A DNA stretch of 64,000 nt from Mesobacillus jeotgali (GCF_014856545.2 NZ_CP109811.1:2970001-3034000); one strand, 5' to 3'. Counted from the stretch's first letter, positions 8,164 to 17,464 are shown. The notes: generated from the letters alone by a model not told the origin. Translations and numbers: made by a program.

Positions 8164-8448
8164 TTATCTTCCCGCTTCTTCTTTAATTGCCTCAGCCAAT
8201 TCCATATGCAACTGTATTAACATCATTTTACTGTCACTTTCCAAAGATGCTTCCAGAATCCTCTTTGTGGAGAGGTAGTATTTTTCCATTAAAGTCCTCC
8301 TTGCTCTCGGATGGGAGTTTTCATCCTTCAATTCTCTATAAATAGCTTCCTTAAGTATGTCTTCTGGTAACTGTTCAGAATGAAGTTTCCTGTTGTTCCA
8401 TATGGTCCTGTATTCATCTAGTAACTTTTCATAATTCCGTGCTGCCAT
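8164..8448 (-). CDS. Small helical protein of unknown function
   Basis: A 94-residue, charged and almost wholly helical protein (NYEKLLDEYRTIWNNRKLH, LPEDILKEAIYRELKDE, LIQLHMELAEAIKEE). I chose the second of two adjacent ATGs because AGGAGG lies seven bases upstream. No membrane segment, Cys or motif is visible, and I do not recognise the family. The open frame extends upstream without a better start. Confidence 0.7.
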   Translation of the reverse strand: MAARNYEKLLDEYRTIWNNRKLHSEQLPEDILKEAIYRELKDENSHPRARRTLMEKYYLSTKRILEASLESDSKMMLIQLHMELAEAIKEEAGR

Positions 8449-8557
8449 CATGTAGCCTCCTGATATACATAACATAGTCAAACCCTCACTAGTATATTTA
8501 CATAATTCAGGCTGACAATGCAAAAAATAAGTTAAATTACTTTAAAGGAGAATAACT

Positions 8558-8797
8558 ATGAGCAAACCGTATCGATGCCCTAACTGCAAGACGAACAGGA
8601 CTAGATTCAATATGATTTCCCAAGTTCCCCAGCCTGTAAAACTGAATCCTCAATCAGGTGAAATTGTGGAGCAATATTCAAATGACCAGCTTGAGCCTTT
8701 TCATCTTCCATACAAAGGTCCAGAACTGAAAATCCAGTGTGCTGCCTGTGGACTTGTTGAGGATGAAAAGACGTTTGCCAAGTTTGGAGAAAGCTAA
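8558..8797 (+). CDS. Small zinc-ribbon protein
   Basis: A 79-residue protein with two Cys pairs, CPNC near the N-terminus and CAAC near residue 61, spaced as in a zinc ribbon. Between them lies a Pro-rich loop. AAAGGAG precedes the ATG. It likely binds one zinc ion; no partner or process is suggested by the neighbours. It is monocistronic and ends at a shared hairpin. Confidence 0.8.
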   Translation: MSKPYRCPNCKTNRTRFNMISQVPQPVKLNPQSGEIVEQYSNDQLEPFHLPYKGPELKIQCAACGLVEDEKTFAKFGES

Positions 8798-8834
8798 CGA
8801 TACCAAACCGACCACAGATCTTATTGCAGAAGAT

Positions 8835-8864
8835 AAAAAGCTTGAGATTTTTCTCAAGCTTTTT
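8835..8864. terminator. Bidirectional terminator
   Basis: AAAAAGCTTGAG pairs with CTCAAGCTTTTT. It is shared by the zinc-ribbon gene and the convergent 8864-9700 gene. Confidence 0.9.
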
Positions 8865-9700
8865 CAATTGCTTACCTTTATTCCGGCTTCCTCAAAAAAC
8901 TTTATTGAGTCCACTCTCCATTGTTCATTAGGCATGAACCTCACCAGGAGGACTTTACCCGTAAAGCTCTTGCCGCCGATCCCTTTCAGCTGCAAATTTA
9001 TCTCGACAGGAACAGTAAGGCTCATCTGATCTCCCACATCTTCAGCGGGCAGTACTTCCATCCGTGAAATCCTGATATTCTCGATTTTGTACAGAACCTT
9101 TCCCCACTCAAGGTTTTGCAGTGAGACTAAAGAGACGATATCATGGTCCTGCTGTTTTAATCCGGCGATATACGCATTTACCAAATCATAAGGATCAGTT
9201 TGTTCCAAATATTTTTCAAGCTTTCCTGCTGATTTCAGAATCATAAGTTTATGGGATAGATCCATGAAATTTGTCCGGTGTGTCGTGCTTCCAAAAAAAT
9301 GGATGCAAAAATGACCTGGAAAGTTATTCTTCAAGGCTCCTCCGCCATGTGGCATTCCATGCATTGAGGCTGCGATTTTCCCATCTTCCGAGATGACGAT
9401 AATCGCTCTCCGCTTCCAGCTCCACTTTCCATTATAAATCTTTTTCATGATTGCCGTATCTTTTGGTGTTAATGGCTGGACATCTGCATGGTTGCTTCCT
9501 GCCCTTCTTTGGACTCGGAATTGCATGCCTGTTTCAAGATCGACAACTGTGAACTTGCTATACCTTGGCAAGATTTTATTTACCTCTTCCCACTGTATCA
9601 TTTTGATCTGTTTATTTTTGGCAGTCTTTCCGGCTTGTATGCTATACCCGGATGAGGCAAGGAGAACAATTGTCAATATAATTATTTTTATTGTTTGCAT
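8864..9700 (-). CDS. Exported protein with a putative YkuD-like His/Cys motif
   Basis: A 278-residue protein with an N-terminal signal peptide. The central part contains TVVDLETGMQFRVQRRAGSNHADVQPL, then SMHGMPHGGG and GHFCIHFFGSTTH (about 114-141). The spacing of a His and a downstream His-x-Cys-x-His resembles the catalytic layout of L,D-transpeptidases (YkuD), though it is not the usual SHGC(V/I)R motif. A cell-wall role is therefore only suggested. The C-terminal half (about 150-278) looks like a DUF-type cystatin/NTF2-like domain. Start chosen at the Met with AAAGAG at good spacing. Confidence 0.75.
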   Translation of the reverse strand: MQTIKIIILTIVLLASSGYSIQAGKTAKNKQIKMIQWEEVNKILPRYSKFTVVDLETGMQFRVQRRAGSNHADVQPLTPKDTAIMKKIYNGKWSWKRRAIIVISEDGKIAASMHGMPHGGGALKNNFPGHFCIHFFGSTTHRTNFMDLSHKLMILKSAGKLEKYLEQTDPYDLVNAYIAGLKQQDHDIVSLVSLQNLEWGKVLYKIENIRISRMEVLPAEDVGDQMSLTVPVEINLQLKGIGGKSFTGKVLLVRFMPNEQWRVDSIKFFEEAGIKVSN

Positions 9701-9790
9701 TTTGATCATCTCTTTTTCACTAGGCTTTAACCTTCATGAAAGTTTTTGCTTTTTTGCTTGCTACTATTCAGCTAGCCTCCTTTCAAGCAA

Positions 9791-9816
9791 ACAAAAAAAC
9801 CCAGCAGAGCTGGGCA
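9791..9816 (-). terminator. Terminator of the YdaT-like gene
   Basis: Minus-strand CCCAGC-TCT-GCTGGG followed by T7. Confidence 0.85.
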
Positions 9817-9819
9817 ACT

Positions 9820-9999
9820 TCAATCATCTTTATGATTTTCTACATATTCCCTTGCTTTGTCGATTGCAATGGGAATTGCTTTTCCATCGTGGTAATGTTC
9901 TTCCTGGACAAGCGCATTTGCTATCTCAATTGCCTTCTCACGGACAACAGGGTCCAAGTTTTTCATTGAAGCTGGATAATCATTCTCTGTCCAAGGCAA
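9820..9999 (-). CDS. Small YdaT-like protein
   Basis: A 59-residue protein that begins PWTENDYPASMKNLDPVVREKAIEIANAL and continues with KAIPIAIDKAREY. This resembles, from memory, the N-terminal module of B. subtilis YdaT and related stress proteins (a 'MPWxxxDYPxSxKNL' family). I place the start at a TTG preceded by AAAGGATG at eight bases, which gives the family's MPW beginning; an ATG further upstream lacks spacing. Function unknown. Confidence 0.75.
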   Translation of the reverse strand: MPWTENDYPASMKNLDPVVREKAIEIANALVQEEHYHDGKAIPIAIDKAREYVENHKDD

Positions 10000-10063
10000 A
10001 TTAATCATCCTTTCGTTCAAAGATATACTTCTTTACCCCTTGTCCAATAATTGAAAACGCGAC

Positions 10064-10978
10064 TTACTTTTCCAGATCCTTCAACTGCTGTTCAAGCAGG
10101 CTCCAGTCTGTTACCTGACCGATGAATACTAGATTGAGCGGCATTTTCATATATTCCTTCATATACAATGGCATCCCGTATGAGTATTGGAACAGGTCTG
10201 GGTACTGGGAATGGTCAAATAAAACATATCCTTTTATCCGGTATATGGAATCCGGCAGCGCCCTCAAAAAATCTTCAAAACCTTTCTGGCTGATCGCTCC
10301 GTCAAATCGATGCACAAACGTGCTTAACCTTAAATCAGACTGAACGTGCGCCCCAGAACTTTTAGCTTTTTCAGTATAAGCCAGGCCTTCCAGCAGTTTC
10401 ATCGGAATTTTCGAATAGGTACTTAAAATACATTTAGCTTGTGGGTTGAGTCCTTGAATGTCCATGTTAACTTTTGCCTTCTCGGCTTCATTGAGCAAGT
10501 CTGATTTATTGACGATGATCAGGTCCGCATGCTTCACTTGTTCAAGCAAGAGCTGATGTACCTGGGGGTCTAGCGTTCTCCTATTGAGCCACTGCTGGCC
10601 ATCAACTGTCGTGATGATCCCCTTGATTGCAAGCTTGTCGGCAAATAATGGGGAAAGGACAGCATCCAACACCTCTACTGGATGTGCGGCACCTGTAGTT
10701 TCTATATAAATCGCATCGAGATCATGATCAAATAGCAATCCCTGAATTTGAGATTCGAGTTTATCCTGAATCGTACAGCAGATGCATCCTCCCAAAAGCT
10801 CTTTTAAAGGAACATCTGTATCAACAGCATCCGAATCGATCGAAACACTGCCAAGCTCATTCATCATAACGGCAATGGTGCGTCCGTTATCTTTTTCATG
10901 CTGTAAAATTTGCTTAAGTAATGTCGTTTTACCGGTACCAAGGAAACCGGACAAAATGTAAACCTCTGTTTTTTTCAT
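10064..10978 (-). CDS. CobW/COG0523-family GTPase (metal chaperone)
   Basis: A 304-residue G3E P-loop GTPase. Walker A is GFLGTGKTT (11-19), the metal-site CxCC is GGCICC (Cys65, 67, 68), the G4 motif is NKSD, and a C-terminal CobW_C domain is present (about 205-300). COG0523 proteins bind Zn or another transition metal at CxCC and deliver it to client enzymes in a GTP-dependent way; in bacilli several are Zur-regulated. I see no clear Zur box in the short upstream region, so the metal is uncertain. Monocistronic. Confidence 0.92.
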   Translation of the reverse strand: MKKTEVYILSGFLGTGKTTLLKQILQHEKDNGRTIAVMMNELGSVSIDSDAVDTDVPLKELLGGCICCTIQDKLESQIQGLLFDHDLDAIYIETTGAAHPVEVLDAVLSPLFADKLAIKGIITTVDGQQWLNRRTLDPQVHQLLLEQVKHADLIIVNKSDLLNEAEKAKVNMDIQGLNPQAKCILSTYSKIPMKLLEGLAYTEKAKSSGAHVQSDLRLSTFVHRFDGAISQKGFEDFLRALPDSIYRIKGYVLFDHSQYPDLFQYSYGMPLYMKEYMKMPLNLVFIGQVTDWSLLEQQLKDLEK

Positions 10979-11010
10979 TTCACATCCGCCTATCTTTTCT
11001 ATGTAATATG

Positions 11011-11038
11011 GAAAATCTCCAGCAAAAGCTGGAGATCC
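11011..11038 (-). terminator. Terminator of the S41 protease gene
   Basis: Minus-strand ATCTCCAGC-TTTT-GCTGGAGAT hairpin followed by TTTTCC. Confidence 0.75.
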
Positions 11039-11041
11039 TCT

Positions 11042-12544
11042 TTATTTATTCATTTCCTGCTTCAACACTTCTATCGCTTTTTGAATTTGCGGGTCATCAT
11101 TTTTAATCTGTTCGCGTAATGCATTCATTAGTTCGATCGTTGAGCTGCCTTTAAGGATTCCTGTTTCATCCAGTTCTTTTGATTTTTGGAAAGCAATCAC
11201 AGCTTCCTTTGTTTTTTCATCATAAAAACCGTCTTCGCGGCCTGGATCAAACCCAAGAGCTTTGAGCATTTTTTGTGCAGCCCTGACCTGTTCGGATGCT
11301 GTTGATTCCTTCAATTCAGTTTCCGGATCGATAAATGGTAATGATGCATATTCTGGCATGGATACTTCATGGTCCGGCTTAATGCCTTTCTTATGAATCC
11401 AATTGCCCTCAGGTGTCAACCATTTTTCTGTGGTAAACTTCATATTCGATCCGTCTGAGAAATCTTCAGCGCGCTGGACCGTGCCTTTGCCAAATGACTT
11501 TTCCCCTACAAGAGGCACTCCAGCAGATTCGCTGACTGCTCCTGCCAGGATTTCAGATGCACTCGCACTTCCTTTATCAATGATGACAACTAAAGGAAGG
11601 TTATTCTTATTTTCGTTCTCTGATGGATACTTCTCTACATTGCCTTTACGGTCTTCAACCTGGAAAAGGATTTCTCCCTCAGGTACAAAGAGGCTGGATA
11701 TTTTTATTGCCTGATCCAGCAGTCCGCCTGGATTTTGGCGAAGGTCCAGAACTAAACCTTTCATTCCTTGTTTTTGCAGGTCATTTAAAATATTGACCAG
11801 CTCATTTGCCGTGTTTTGCGAGAAGTTGGTAATCTGGACTTTTGCTACTCCGTCGTCCAGCATTTCACCATATACCGTTTCTATTGGTATTGTGTCTCGG
11901 GTAATGGTGACGTCAACCGGCTTTTCTGTACCCTGGCGAAGAATGGAAAGCTTAACGTCTGTTCCCTTTTCACCTCTAATAAGAGCGACTGCTTCGGTTG
12001 AACTCATACCCTGAAGGCTTTTTCCATCCACGGACATGATTTTATCTTCTGGTTGAAGACCTGCTTTTTCGGCGGGAGACCCTTTTAGTGGACTGACAAT
12101 GAATATGAATCCATCCCTTTCCTGGATTTCTGCGCCAATTCCCTCAAAGGAAGATGACAGACTCTGATGGAAATTCTTTGCGTCTTCCTGGCTCATATAA
12201 TCCGAATATGGATCATCCAAAGATTCAAGCATCCCATCTATCGCACCATTTATTAGCTTTTCCTGATCGACTTCCTCGAAATAGTCATTTTTCAAAGTAT
12301 CATATGCGTCATATAGCTTTGCAAATTCTTCTCTTTCCCTAATTACCTGCACTGCTGGCTTGTCTTCGCCGAAAGCAAGTGCAAAGGTAGTGATACCCGC
12401 TGTTAAAAAGACTAGAAAAAACAACAGCATTGCAAAGTGGAACTTTTTTATCCGAAGAAAACTATTCTTAGTCTCTGCTTCTGCAGCCTTTTCTTGACTC
12501 TTTAGCTCTTCATTGTTTTCTTCATTCATATTTTGCTGATCCAA
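11042..12544 (-). CDS. S41 carboxy-terminal processing protease with PDZ and peptidoglycan-binding domains (CtpA/CtpB type)
   Basis: A 500-residue protease. It has a cytoplasmic Glu-rich N-terminus, one membrane anchor (about 37-60), the S41 cap, a PDZ domain (about 115-200; GIGAEIQERDGFIFIVSPLKGSPAEKAG), the S41 core with the catalytic Ser in DKGSASASE and general-base Lys in KSFGKGTVQ, and a C-terminal peptidoglycan-binding domain (about 415-480). The catalytic part faces the outside. In B. subtilis CtpB of this architecture cleaves SpoIVFA in sporulation; CtpA is a vegetative paralogue, and I cannot tell which this is. The TTG start has AAAGGG nearby but at tight spacing. Confidence 0.93.
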   Translation of the reverse strand: MDQQNMNEENNEELKSQEKAAEAETKNSFLRIKKFHFAMLLFFLVFLTAGITTFALAFGEDKPAVQVIREREEFAKLYDAYDTLKNDYFEEVDQEKLINGAIDGMLESLDDPYSDYMSQEDAKNFHQSLSSSFEGIGAEIQERDGFIFIVSPLKGSPAEKAGLQPEDKIMSVDGKSLQGMSSTEAVALIRGEKGTDVKLSILRQGTEKPVDVTITRDTIPIETVYGEMLDDGVAKVQITNFSQNTANELVNILNDLQKQGMKGLVLDLRQNPGGLLDQAIKISSLFVPEGEILFQVEDRKGNVEKYPSENENKNNLPLVVIIDKGSASASEILAGAVSESAGVPLVGEKSFGKGTVQRAEDFSDGSNMKFTTEKWLTPEGNWIHKKGIKPDHEVSMPEYASLPFIDPETELKESTASEQVRAAQKMLKALGFDPGREDGFYDEKTKEAVIAFQKSKELDETGILKGSSTIELMNALREQIKNDDPQIQKAIEVLKQEMNK

Positions 12545-12633
12545 CCCTTTTCACCACTTTCCAATCAAGCTTAAAATCCTTAATGATTAGGATAACATTT
12601 TTACTGTGAAATTAACAGAAAAATAGGTATTGC

Positions 12634-12674
12634 AAAAAGAGGGGTCCCAAAAATCTTGGGACACCCTCTTTTTT
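12634..12674 (-). terminator. Terminator of copA-copZ
   Basis: Long stem AAAGAGGG-GTCCCAA...TTGGGAC-CCCTCTTT with A/T tracts on both sides, 55 bp after the copZ stop. Confidence 0.85.
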
Positions 12675-12728
12675 AGGTGGCAGGGAAAAGTTGATTTCCA
12701 CCCAGCCAATCAAAATATTTCTCTTGCT

Positions 12729-12935
12729 TTACTCTACATCGTATCCTTGATCTTCAACGGCTTCCTTCATTTTGCTTACTTCTGCCTTTGAAGCATCATA
12801 TTCGACCTCAGCTTTTCCTTCTGAAAGGGAAACGACGACGCTAGCGACTCCGTCTACACCCATCAAAGCGTTCTTAACTGCTTTTTCGCAGTGTCCGCAA
12901 GTCATGCCTGATACATTTAAAGTTGTTTTTTCCAT
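12729..12935 (-). CDS. copZ: Copper chaperone CopZ
   Basis: A 68-residue HMA domain with the Cu(I) site GMTCGHCE near the N-terminus and the ferredoxin-like fold pattern VASVVVSLSEGKAEVEYD. It carries Cu(I) in the cytoplasm to the metal-binding domains of CopA. It lies 26 bp downstream of copA in the same operon, so both should be induced by copper through the CsoR-type operator at 15408. Confidence 0.96.
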   Translation of the reverse strand: MEKTTLNVSGMTCGHCEKAVKNALMGVDGVASVVVSLSEGKAEVEYDASKAEVSKMKEAVEDQGYDVE

Positions 12936-12961
12936 TTAAAATCTTCCTCTCTTTTTTTAAT

Positions 12962-15358
12962 TTATAACTTAATCCGCTTCAAACGAAGGGAGTTAGTCAC
13001 TACTGAAACTGAACTGAAAGCCATTGCTGCACCTGCCACCCATGGAGCCAGGAGACCCATGGCAGCAATCGGGATTCCTGCCGAGTTGTATGCAAGAGCC
13101 CAGAACAAGTTTTGGCGGATGTTTTGCATTGTTTTTTTACTTAAAGAGATTGCCTTAGGAATCAGTGTCAATTCCCCGCCAAGAATAGTGACGTCAGCAG
13201 CCTCGATAGCAACATCAGTGCCGGTTCCGATGGCGATGCCGATATCAGCCAACGCAAGAGCTGGTGCATCATTGATGCCGTCTCCTACCATAGCCACCTT
13301 CTTACCCTTTAACTGAAGTTCTTTGACATGGTTCGCCTTTTCTTCAGGGAGTACTTCTGCAATTACATTGTCTACTCCAACCTGGGCTGCAATGGCTTTA
13401 GCAGTGCGCGTATTGTCACCAGTAAGCATATACACTTCAATACCCATGGATTTGAGCTCTTCAATCGCTGTTTTCGCAGTTTCTTTGACTGTATCGGCAA
13501 CCGCGACAATTCCTGCCACTTTATTGTTGATTGCTATCATCATCGCAGTCTTGCCTTCTGTCTCGAGTCGCTCAAGCCTTTCTTCATATCGAGCGAATTC
13601 GATTCCCTCTTTACCCATCAGCTTTCTGGTTCCAACAAATACTTTCTCTCCGCTGATGGTTGCTACAATTCCGTGGCCTGGTATTGCAGCGAACTCATCC
13701 ATTGGCAATACTTCTATATTTCTTGTGTTGCCGTATTCCACAATGGCTTCAGCAAGAGGATGCTCAGAAGCCTTTTCGGCAGATATTAAATATTTCAGGA
13801 CCTTCTCCTCGTCCCCGAAAATTTCTAGATCGGTTACGCTAGGTTTCCCTTTAGTAATTGTTCCCGTTTTATCAAGAACAATAGCATCAATTTTGTGAGT
13901 AGCTTCTAAGTGCTCTCCGCCTTTAAAAAGAATACCGTTTTCGGCACCTTTTCCCGTTCCAACCATGATGGAGGTTGGAGTTGCCAGACCAAGTGCACAA
14001 GGGCAGGCAATAACGAGCACGGCAATGGCTGTTTCAAGGGCTGACGCAAAGTCGCCAGGTGTGATGACAAAGTACCAGACAAGGAATGTAACAATTGCGA
14101 TTGCGACAACAATCGGAACGAAAATTCCGGAAATCTGATCTGCCACACGCTGGATAGAAGCTTTGCTTCCCTGCGCGTCCTCGACTACCTTAATGATTCC
14201 TGCAAGGGCCGTGTCTTTACCGACCTTTGTTGCAGTCATCGTCAAAGTACCATTTTTATTGATGGTAGCTCCGATCAGTGAATCGCCAGCTGCTTTTTCA
14301 ACCGGAATTGATTCCCCGGTGATCATCGCTTCATCAACAGCGGACTGACCTGATACAACCTTGCCATCGACAGGAATCTTCTCACCTGGTTTAACGATGA
14401 TCGTATCATTAACTCTTACTTCTTCAATCGGGATTTTAATCTCCTCGCCATCCCTGATAACAGTCGCTTCTTTAGCTTGCAGGCTTAGAAGCTTGGAGAT
14501 TGCTTCAGTCGTACGTCCTTTTGCAAGGGCTTCAAACAATTTTCCGACAAGGATCAAAGTAATCAGGACAGCACTTGTTTCAAAATATAAATGCGGCATA
14601 TATGCTGGATTTCCAATTGTTTTTATAGCTTCTGCAAGACTATAAAAATACGCAGCGGATGTACCTAGTGCAACCAGAACATCCATATTCGCACTCTTGT
14701 TCTTAAGTGATTTATAGGCGCCTACATAGAATTGCCCTCCTATCCAGAATTGTACCGGAGTTGCCAATAATAGCTGGAACCATGGATTCATCAACAGATG
14801 CGGCATTGGCAGTCCCGTATCCCATGGCGCGTGGCCAATCATTGTATAAAGAAGTGGAAGTGACAAAAGGATGGATATGAATAACTTTCGTTTCTTCGCA
14901 TTTATTTCATCTTCTTTTTGCTGGGCCTTCGCTTCCCTCTGGACTTTTTCCTTCGCGTCATAGCCCAGATCCTGGATCTTCGCGATAATTTTATCAGCTG
15001 ACAAAACAGCACCATTAAACTCAACTGAAGCTGATTCGGTTGCAAGGTTAACGGTTGCTGCTTTCATTCCGTCCATCTTGTTGAGTACCTTTTCAATCCT
15101 TGTGGAACAGGCTGCACAAGTCATGCCGAAAACATCCAAATCCATCTTTTCGTTTCGGACACCGTACCCCAGGTCGTTGATTTTATTAAATATATCGTCT
15201 GGTTTAATTTTTTCAGATTCATATGTGACTGAGGCATTTTCCATCGCCAGATTTACAGTTGCATCGACGCCGTCCATCTTATTAAGGACCTTCTCAATCC
15301 TTGTGGAACACGAGGCACATGTCATACCCGTTATGTCGACAGTCATTTGTTCTTTCAT
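12962..15358 (-). CDS. copA: Copper-exporting P1B-type ATPase CopA
   Basis: A 798-residue P-type ATPase that exports Cu(I). Two tandem N-terminal HMA domains (about 5-70 and 73-138) each carry GMTCA(S/A)CSTRIEKVL. Then come eight membrane helices with the intramembrane CPC motif ([12 protein letters not shown]), the TGES actuator loop, the phosphorylation site DKTGTITKG and the hinge GDGINDAP. The second HMA seems a duplication of the first. Length matches the family (about 800). Upstream is a CsoR-type palindrome, while csoR itself is not in the neighbourhood. Confidence 0.97.
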   Translation of the reverse strand: MKEQMTVDITGMTCASCSTRIEKVLNKMDGVDATVNLAMENASVTYESEKIKPDDIFNKINDLGYGVRNEKMDLDVFGMTCAACSTRIEKVLNKMDGMKAATVNLATESASVEFNGAVLSADKIIAKIQDLGYDAKEKVQREAKAQQKEDEINAKKRKLFISILLSLPLLYTMIGHAPWDTGLPMPHLLMNPWFQLLLATPVQFWIGGQFYVGAYKSLKNKSANMDVLVALGTSAAYFYSLAEAIKTIGNPAYMPHLYFETSAVLITLILVGKLFEALAKGRTTEAISKLLSLQAKEATVIRDGEEIKIPIEEVRVNDTIIVKPGEKIPVDGKVVSGQSAVDEAMITGESIPVEKAAGDSLIGATINKNGTLTMTATKVGKDTALAGIIKVVEDAQGSKASIQRVADQISGIFVPIVVAIAIVTFLVWYFVITPGDFASALETAIAVLVIACPCALGLATPTSIMVGTGKGAENGILFKGGEHLEATHKIDAIVLDKTGTITKGKPSVTDLEIFGDEEKVLKYLISAEKASEHPLAEAIVEYGNTRNIEVLPMDEFAAIPGHGIVATISGEKVFVGTRKLMGKEGIEFARYEERLERLETEGKTAMMIAINNKVAGIVAVADTVKETAKTAIEELKSMGIEVYMLTGDNTRTAKAIAAQVGVDNVIAEVLPEEKANHVKELQLKGKKVAMVGDGINDAPALALADIGIAIGTGTDVAIEAADVTILGGELTLIPKAISLSKKTMQNIRQNLFWALAYNSAGIPIAAMGLLAPWVAGAAMAFSSVSVVTNSLRLKRIKL

Positions 15359-15407
15359 CGTCTACACCCCGTTTCATTCGAAATGTTTCTTTCATCTTCA
15401 CTAATTA

Positions 15408-15423
15408 CTATACCCCTGTATAG
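15408..15423. promoter_or_regulatory. CsoR-type operator in front of copA
   Basis: CTATACCCCTGTATAG, a palindrome with a central C-tract, 50 bp upstream of the copA start. It matches the known copA operators of bacilli in form. Confidence 0.7.
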
Positions 15424-15534
15424 TATATTAATCAATAATAAAGTTTGTTTTTTATTATTTTACCCCTAAATGTGTATATAACAGTTAAAAATGTCACATA
15501 TGCCATAGATTAATATAAGAACTGCAGCGTAAAA

Positions 15535-15566
15535 ACAAAAAACCTGGCCAACAAGCCAGGCTTTTC
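15535..15566 (-). terminator. Terminator of the yodJ-like gene
   Basis: Minus-strand GCCTGGCTTGTTGGCCAGG hairpin followed by TTTTTTGTTTTT. Confidence 0.85.
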
Positions 15567-15568
15567 CT

Positions 15569-16417
15569 TTATATCTTCCTTACATTTTCAAAATACTCTT
15601 CAAGTGTCCAATCATTTTCATACATCTCAGTTGCGGCTTTGATTCCCACATACCTGAAATGCCATGGTTCATACATATAGCCTGTTAAATCTTCTTTACC
15701 CCTTGGGTATCTGAGGATAAACCCGTATTCATGGGCGTTGTGGGCAAGCCACACTCCTTCTTTTGTTGTACCGAATTGTTCATTCAGATTAAAATTATTG
15801 GTCTTGCTGGAAATATCCATCGTCAATCCTGTCTGGTGTTCGCTGCTTCCGGGTCTCGCAACAGCCTGAAGAGCTTTTTCCTCCCCAACTTTATTGACCT
15901 CGGCGTCAAAAAGGTTTTCCTGGCGCCCATATGATCTGTACCCTGAAACTGCAGCAAGTTCAATTCCATCATCCCTTGCACCGGCAAACATTTTTTCCAA
16001 TGCTGCTGCAGCTTCTTTCCTCATAAGGCTCTTTTCAAGCTTGGCATCACCAAAAGAAAAGGGAACATTCGGTCGAACCAAGTCGGCCGGGATATAATGA
16101 TCTGGTAATCCAAACATCTTATTGACTAGCGCCAAAGTATTCTGCGGATTCTGAATGACATTCTTTCCGTCCGTATTCTGGACTACATTGAAATACGCAG
16201 CTTCGAGTGTCAATTCATCTTCTGCTGGCTTGTCCTCTATAGGAGGTGTATTTTCCGTATTCTGTTCAGGTTCGTTAACCTCAGATGGCTGGTCATCCTG
16301 ATCGTCTTGTCCAAAAAATTTATCTCCCAAGTAAGGAATTTTTTCAAGATACGGCTCAACCTGTGCGCATCCTGTCAAAAAAATCGGCAATGCGATTATC
16401 AGCAATATTTTTTTCAT
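15569..16417 (-). CDS. yodJ: D-alanyl-D-alanine carboxypeptidase lipoprotein (M15B, VanY/YodJ type)
   Basis: A 282-residue lipoprotein with lipobox FLTGC (Cys about 17), an acidic linker (QDDQDDQPSEVNEPEQN) and an M15B zinc peptidase domain (about 100-280). Zinc-site motifs are SSEHQTGLTMDIS and the C-terminal EPWHFRYVG; the substrate Arg is in SGYRSYGRQ. It removes the terminal D-Ala from peptidoglycan pentapeptides outside the membrane. Start: the ATG with GGTGG upstream, four codons inside a longer frame that opens with GTG. Position next to deoD mirrors B. subtilis yodJ. Confidence 0.9.
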   Translation of the reverse strand: MKKILLIIALPIFLTGCAQVEPYLEKIPYLGDKFFGQDDQDDQPSEVNEPEQNTENTPPIEDKPAEDELTLEAAYFNVVQNTDGKNVIQNPQNTLALVNKMFGLPDHYIPADLVRPNVPFSFGDAKLEKSLMRKEAAAALEKMFAGARDDGIELAAVSGYRSYGRQENLFDAEVNKVGEEKALQAVARPGSSEHQTGLTMDISSKTNNFNLNEQFGTTKEGVWLAHNAHEYGFILRYPRGKEDLTGYMYEPWHFRYVGIKAATEMYENDWTLEEYFENVRKI

Positions 16418-16556
16418 TATGTCCACCAATCTTCAACATTTTAAAGCAATAACACCATTCTAACATTTTTCGGCAAACTTTCGAATGGCCTTTTTTCCCA
16501 TTAATACCTTTATTCATTATGCCTGCTTCTGGGATTGTGCAAACTACTGTAAGAGG

Positions 16557-16706
16557 GACATTTTGATCTCGGCTGTCTTTAGAAATGTCCTTTAAACAGG
16601 GCTTATTAGCCATTTTTGCTTTATCTGTCATTTGAAATGTCCATTAAATAGGGTTTATTAGACATTTTAGCTTGAAAAATTCTCGGAAATGTCTAATTAA
16701 GTCTGG
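16557..16706. repeat. Intergenic tandem repeat, 52-bp period, about 2.9 units
   Basis: Units begin GACATTTT (16557), GCCATTTT (16609) and GACATTTT (16661), exactly 52 bp apart; the marker GAAATGTC recurs at 16582, 16634 and 16686. In the first unit GGACATTT pairs with AAATGTCC, so a hairpin can form. It fills most of the yodJ-deoD gap. Confidence 0.8.
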
Positions 16707-16720
16707 AAAAATAGCTCATA

Positions 16721-16752
16721 AGAAAACCCTCTCCACAGGGAAAGGGTTTTCA
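16721..16752 (-). terminator. deoD terminator
   Basis: GAAAACCCTTTCCCTGTGG/AGAGGGTTTTC hairpin on the minus strand, immediately after the stop region. Confidence 0.8.
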
Positions 16753-16759
16753 TCAATTT

Positions 16760-17464
16760 TTATTCTTTAATTGCTGCTTCGAGAGCAACTTCGATCATGT
16801 CGTTGAATGTTGTTTGGCGCTCTTCTGAAGTAGTCTCTTCACCCGTCAGGATATGGTCGCTGACTGTTAGGATAGAGAGGGCTTTGCGATCATATTTAGC
16901 AGCCAGGGTGTAAAGAGCTGTTGTTTCCATTTCAACAGCAAGAATCTGGTACTGTGCCCACTTTTCTAATTCAGCGTTATCATTGTAGAACTGGTCTGCA
17001 GTGAAAACGTTGCCGACTTTAAGGTTCAAACCTTTTTCAAGGCCTGTATTATACGCTTTGTACAATAGATCAAAGTTTGCTGTCGGAGCAAAATCCACTC
17101 CGCCGAAAGTAAGTCGATTCATTTGTGAATCGGTTGAAGAACTCATAGCCAGAATTACGTCGCGTACTTTGACATCCTTTTGGATCGCTCCGCATGTACC
17201 TACGCGAATCAGGTTTTGTACATTATAGCTATTCATCAATTCATTGATATAAATTGAAATGGACGGAACTCCCATACCTGTTCCCTGTACAGAAACTCTT
17301 TTACCTTTGTATGTACCTGTGTAGCCAAACATATTTCTGACTTCATTATATAACTTCGCATCTTCAAGGAATGTTTCCGCAATGTATTTCGCCCTTAATG
17401 GATCACCAGGCAGCAATACCGTTTCTGCGATTTCATTTTCTTTAGCACCAATATGTACACTCAT
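16760..17464 (-). CDS. deoD: Purine-nucleoside phosphorylase DeoD
   Basis: A 234-residue hexameric PNP (family length about 235). Motifs: [26 protein letters not shown] at the N-terminus (phosphate loop GDP), [21 protein letters not shown] (Met-Glu of the ribose site) and [18 protein letters not shown] (catalytic Asp204 equivalent). It cleaves purine (deoxy)ribonucleosides with phosphate in the cytoplasm for salvage. Monocistronic with its own terminator. The order yodJ-deoD matches B. subtilis. Confidence 0.97.
   Translation of the reverse strand: MSVHIGAKENEIAETVLLPGDPLRAKYIAETFLEDAKLYNEVRNMFGYTGTYKGKRVSVQGTGMGVPSISIYINELMNSYNVQNLIRVGTCGAIQKDVKVRDVILAMSSSTDSQMNRLTFGGVDFAPTANFDLLYKAYNTGLEKGLNLKVGNVFTADQFYNDNAELEKWAQYQILAVEMETTALYTLAAKYDRKALSILTVSDHILTGEETTSEERQTTFNDMIEVALEAAIKE

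Noticed and set aside
9447..10004. 185-codon plus-strand frame across 8864-9999
   Set aside because: It runs antisense through two supported genes and the YdaT-like terminator; composition is not protein-like.
13323..13898. 191-codon open frame on the plus strand inside copA
   Set aside because: It is a shadow of copA on the opposite strand; no ribosome site or recognisable protein.
16356..16631. 91-codon minus-strand frame in the yodJ-deoD gap
   Set aside because: It covers the 52-bp repeat array and the signal peptide region of yodJ; no ribosome site.
16557..16706. Possible CRISPR array from evenly spaced repeats
   Set aside because: The units are degenerate throughout, with no identical repeats separated by unique spacers, and no cas genes exist in the window. 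The 32226 array fails for the same reason.
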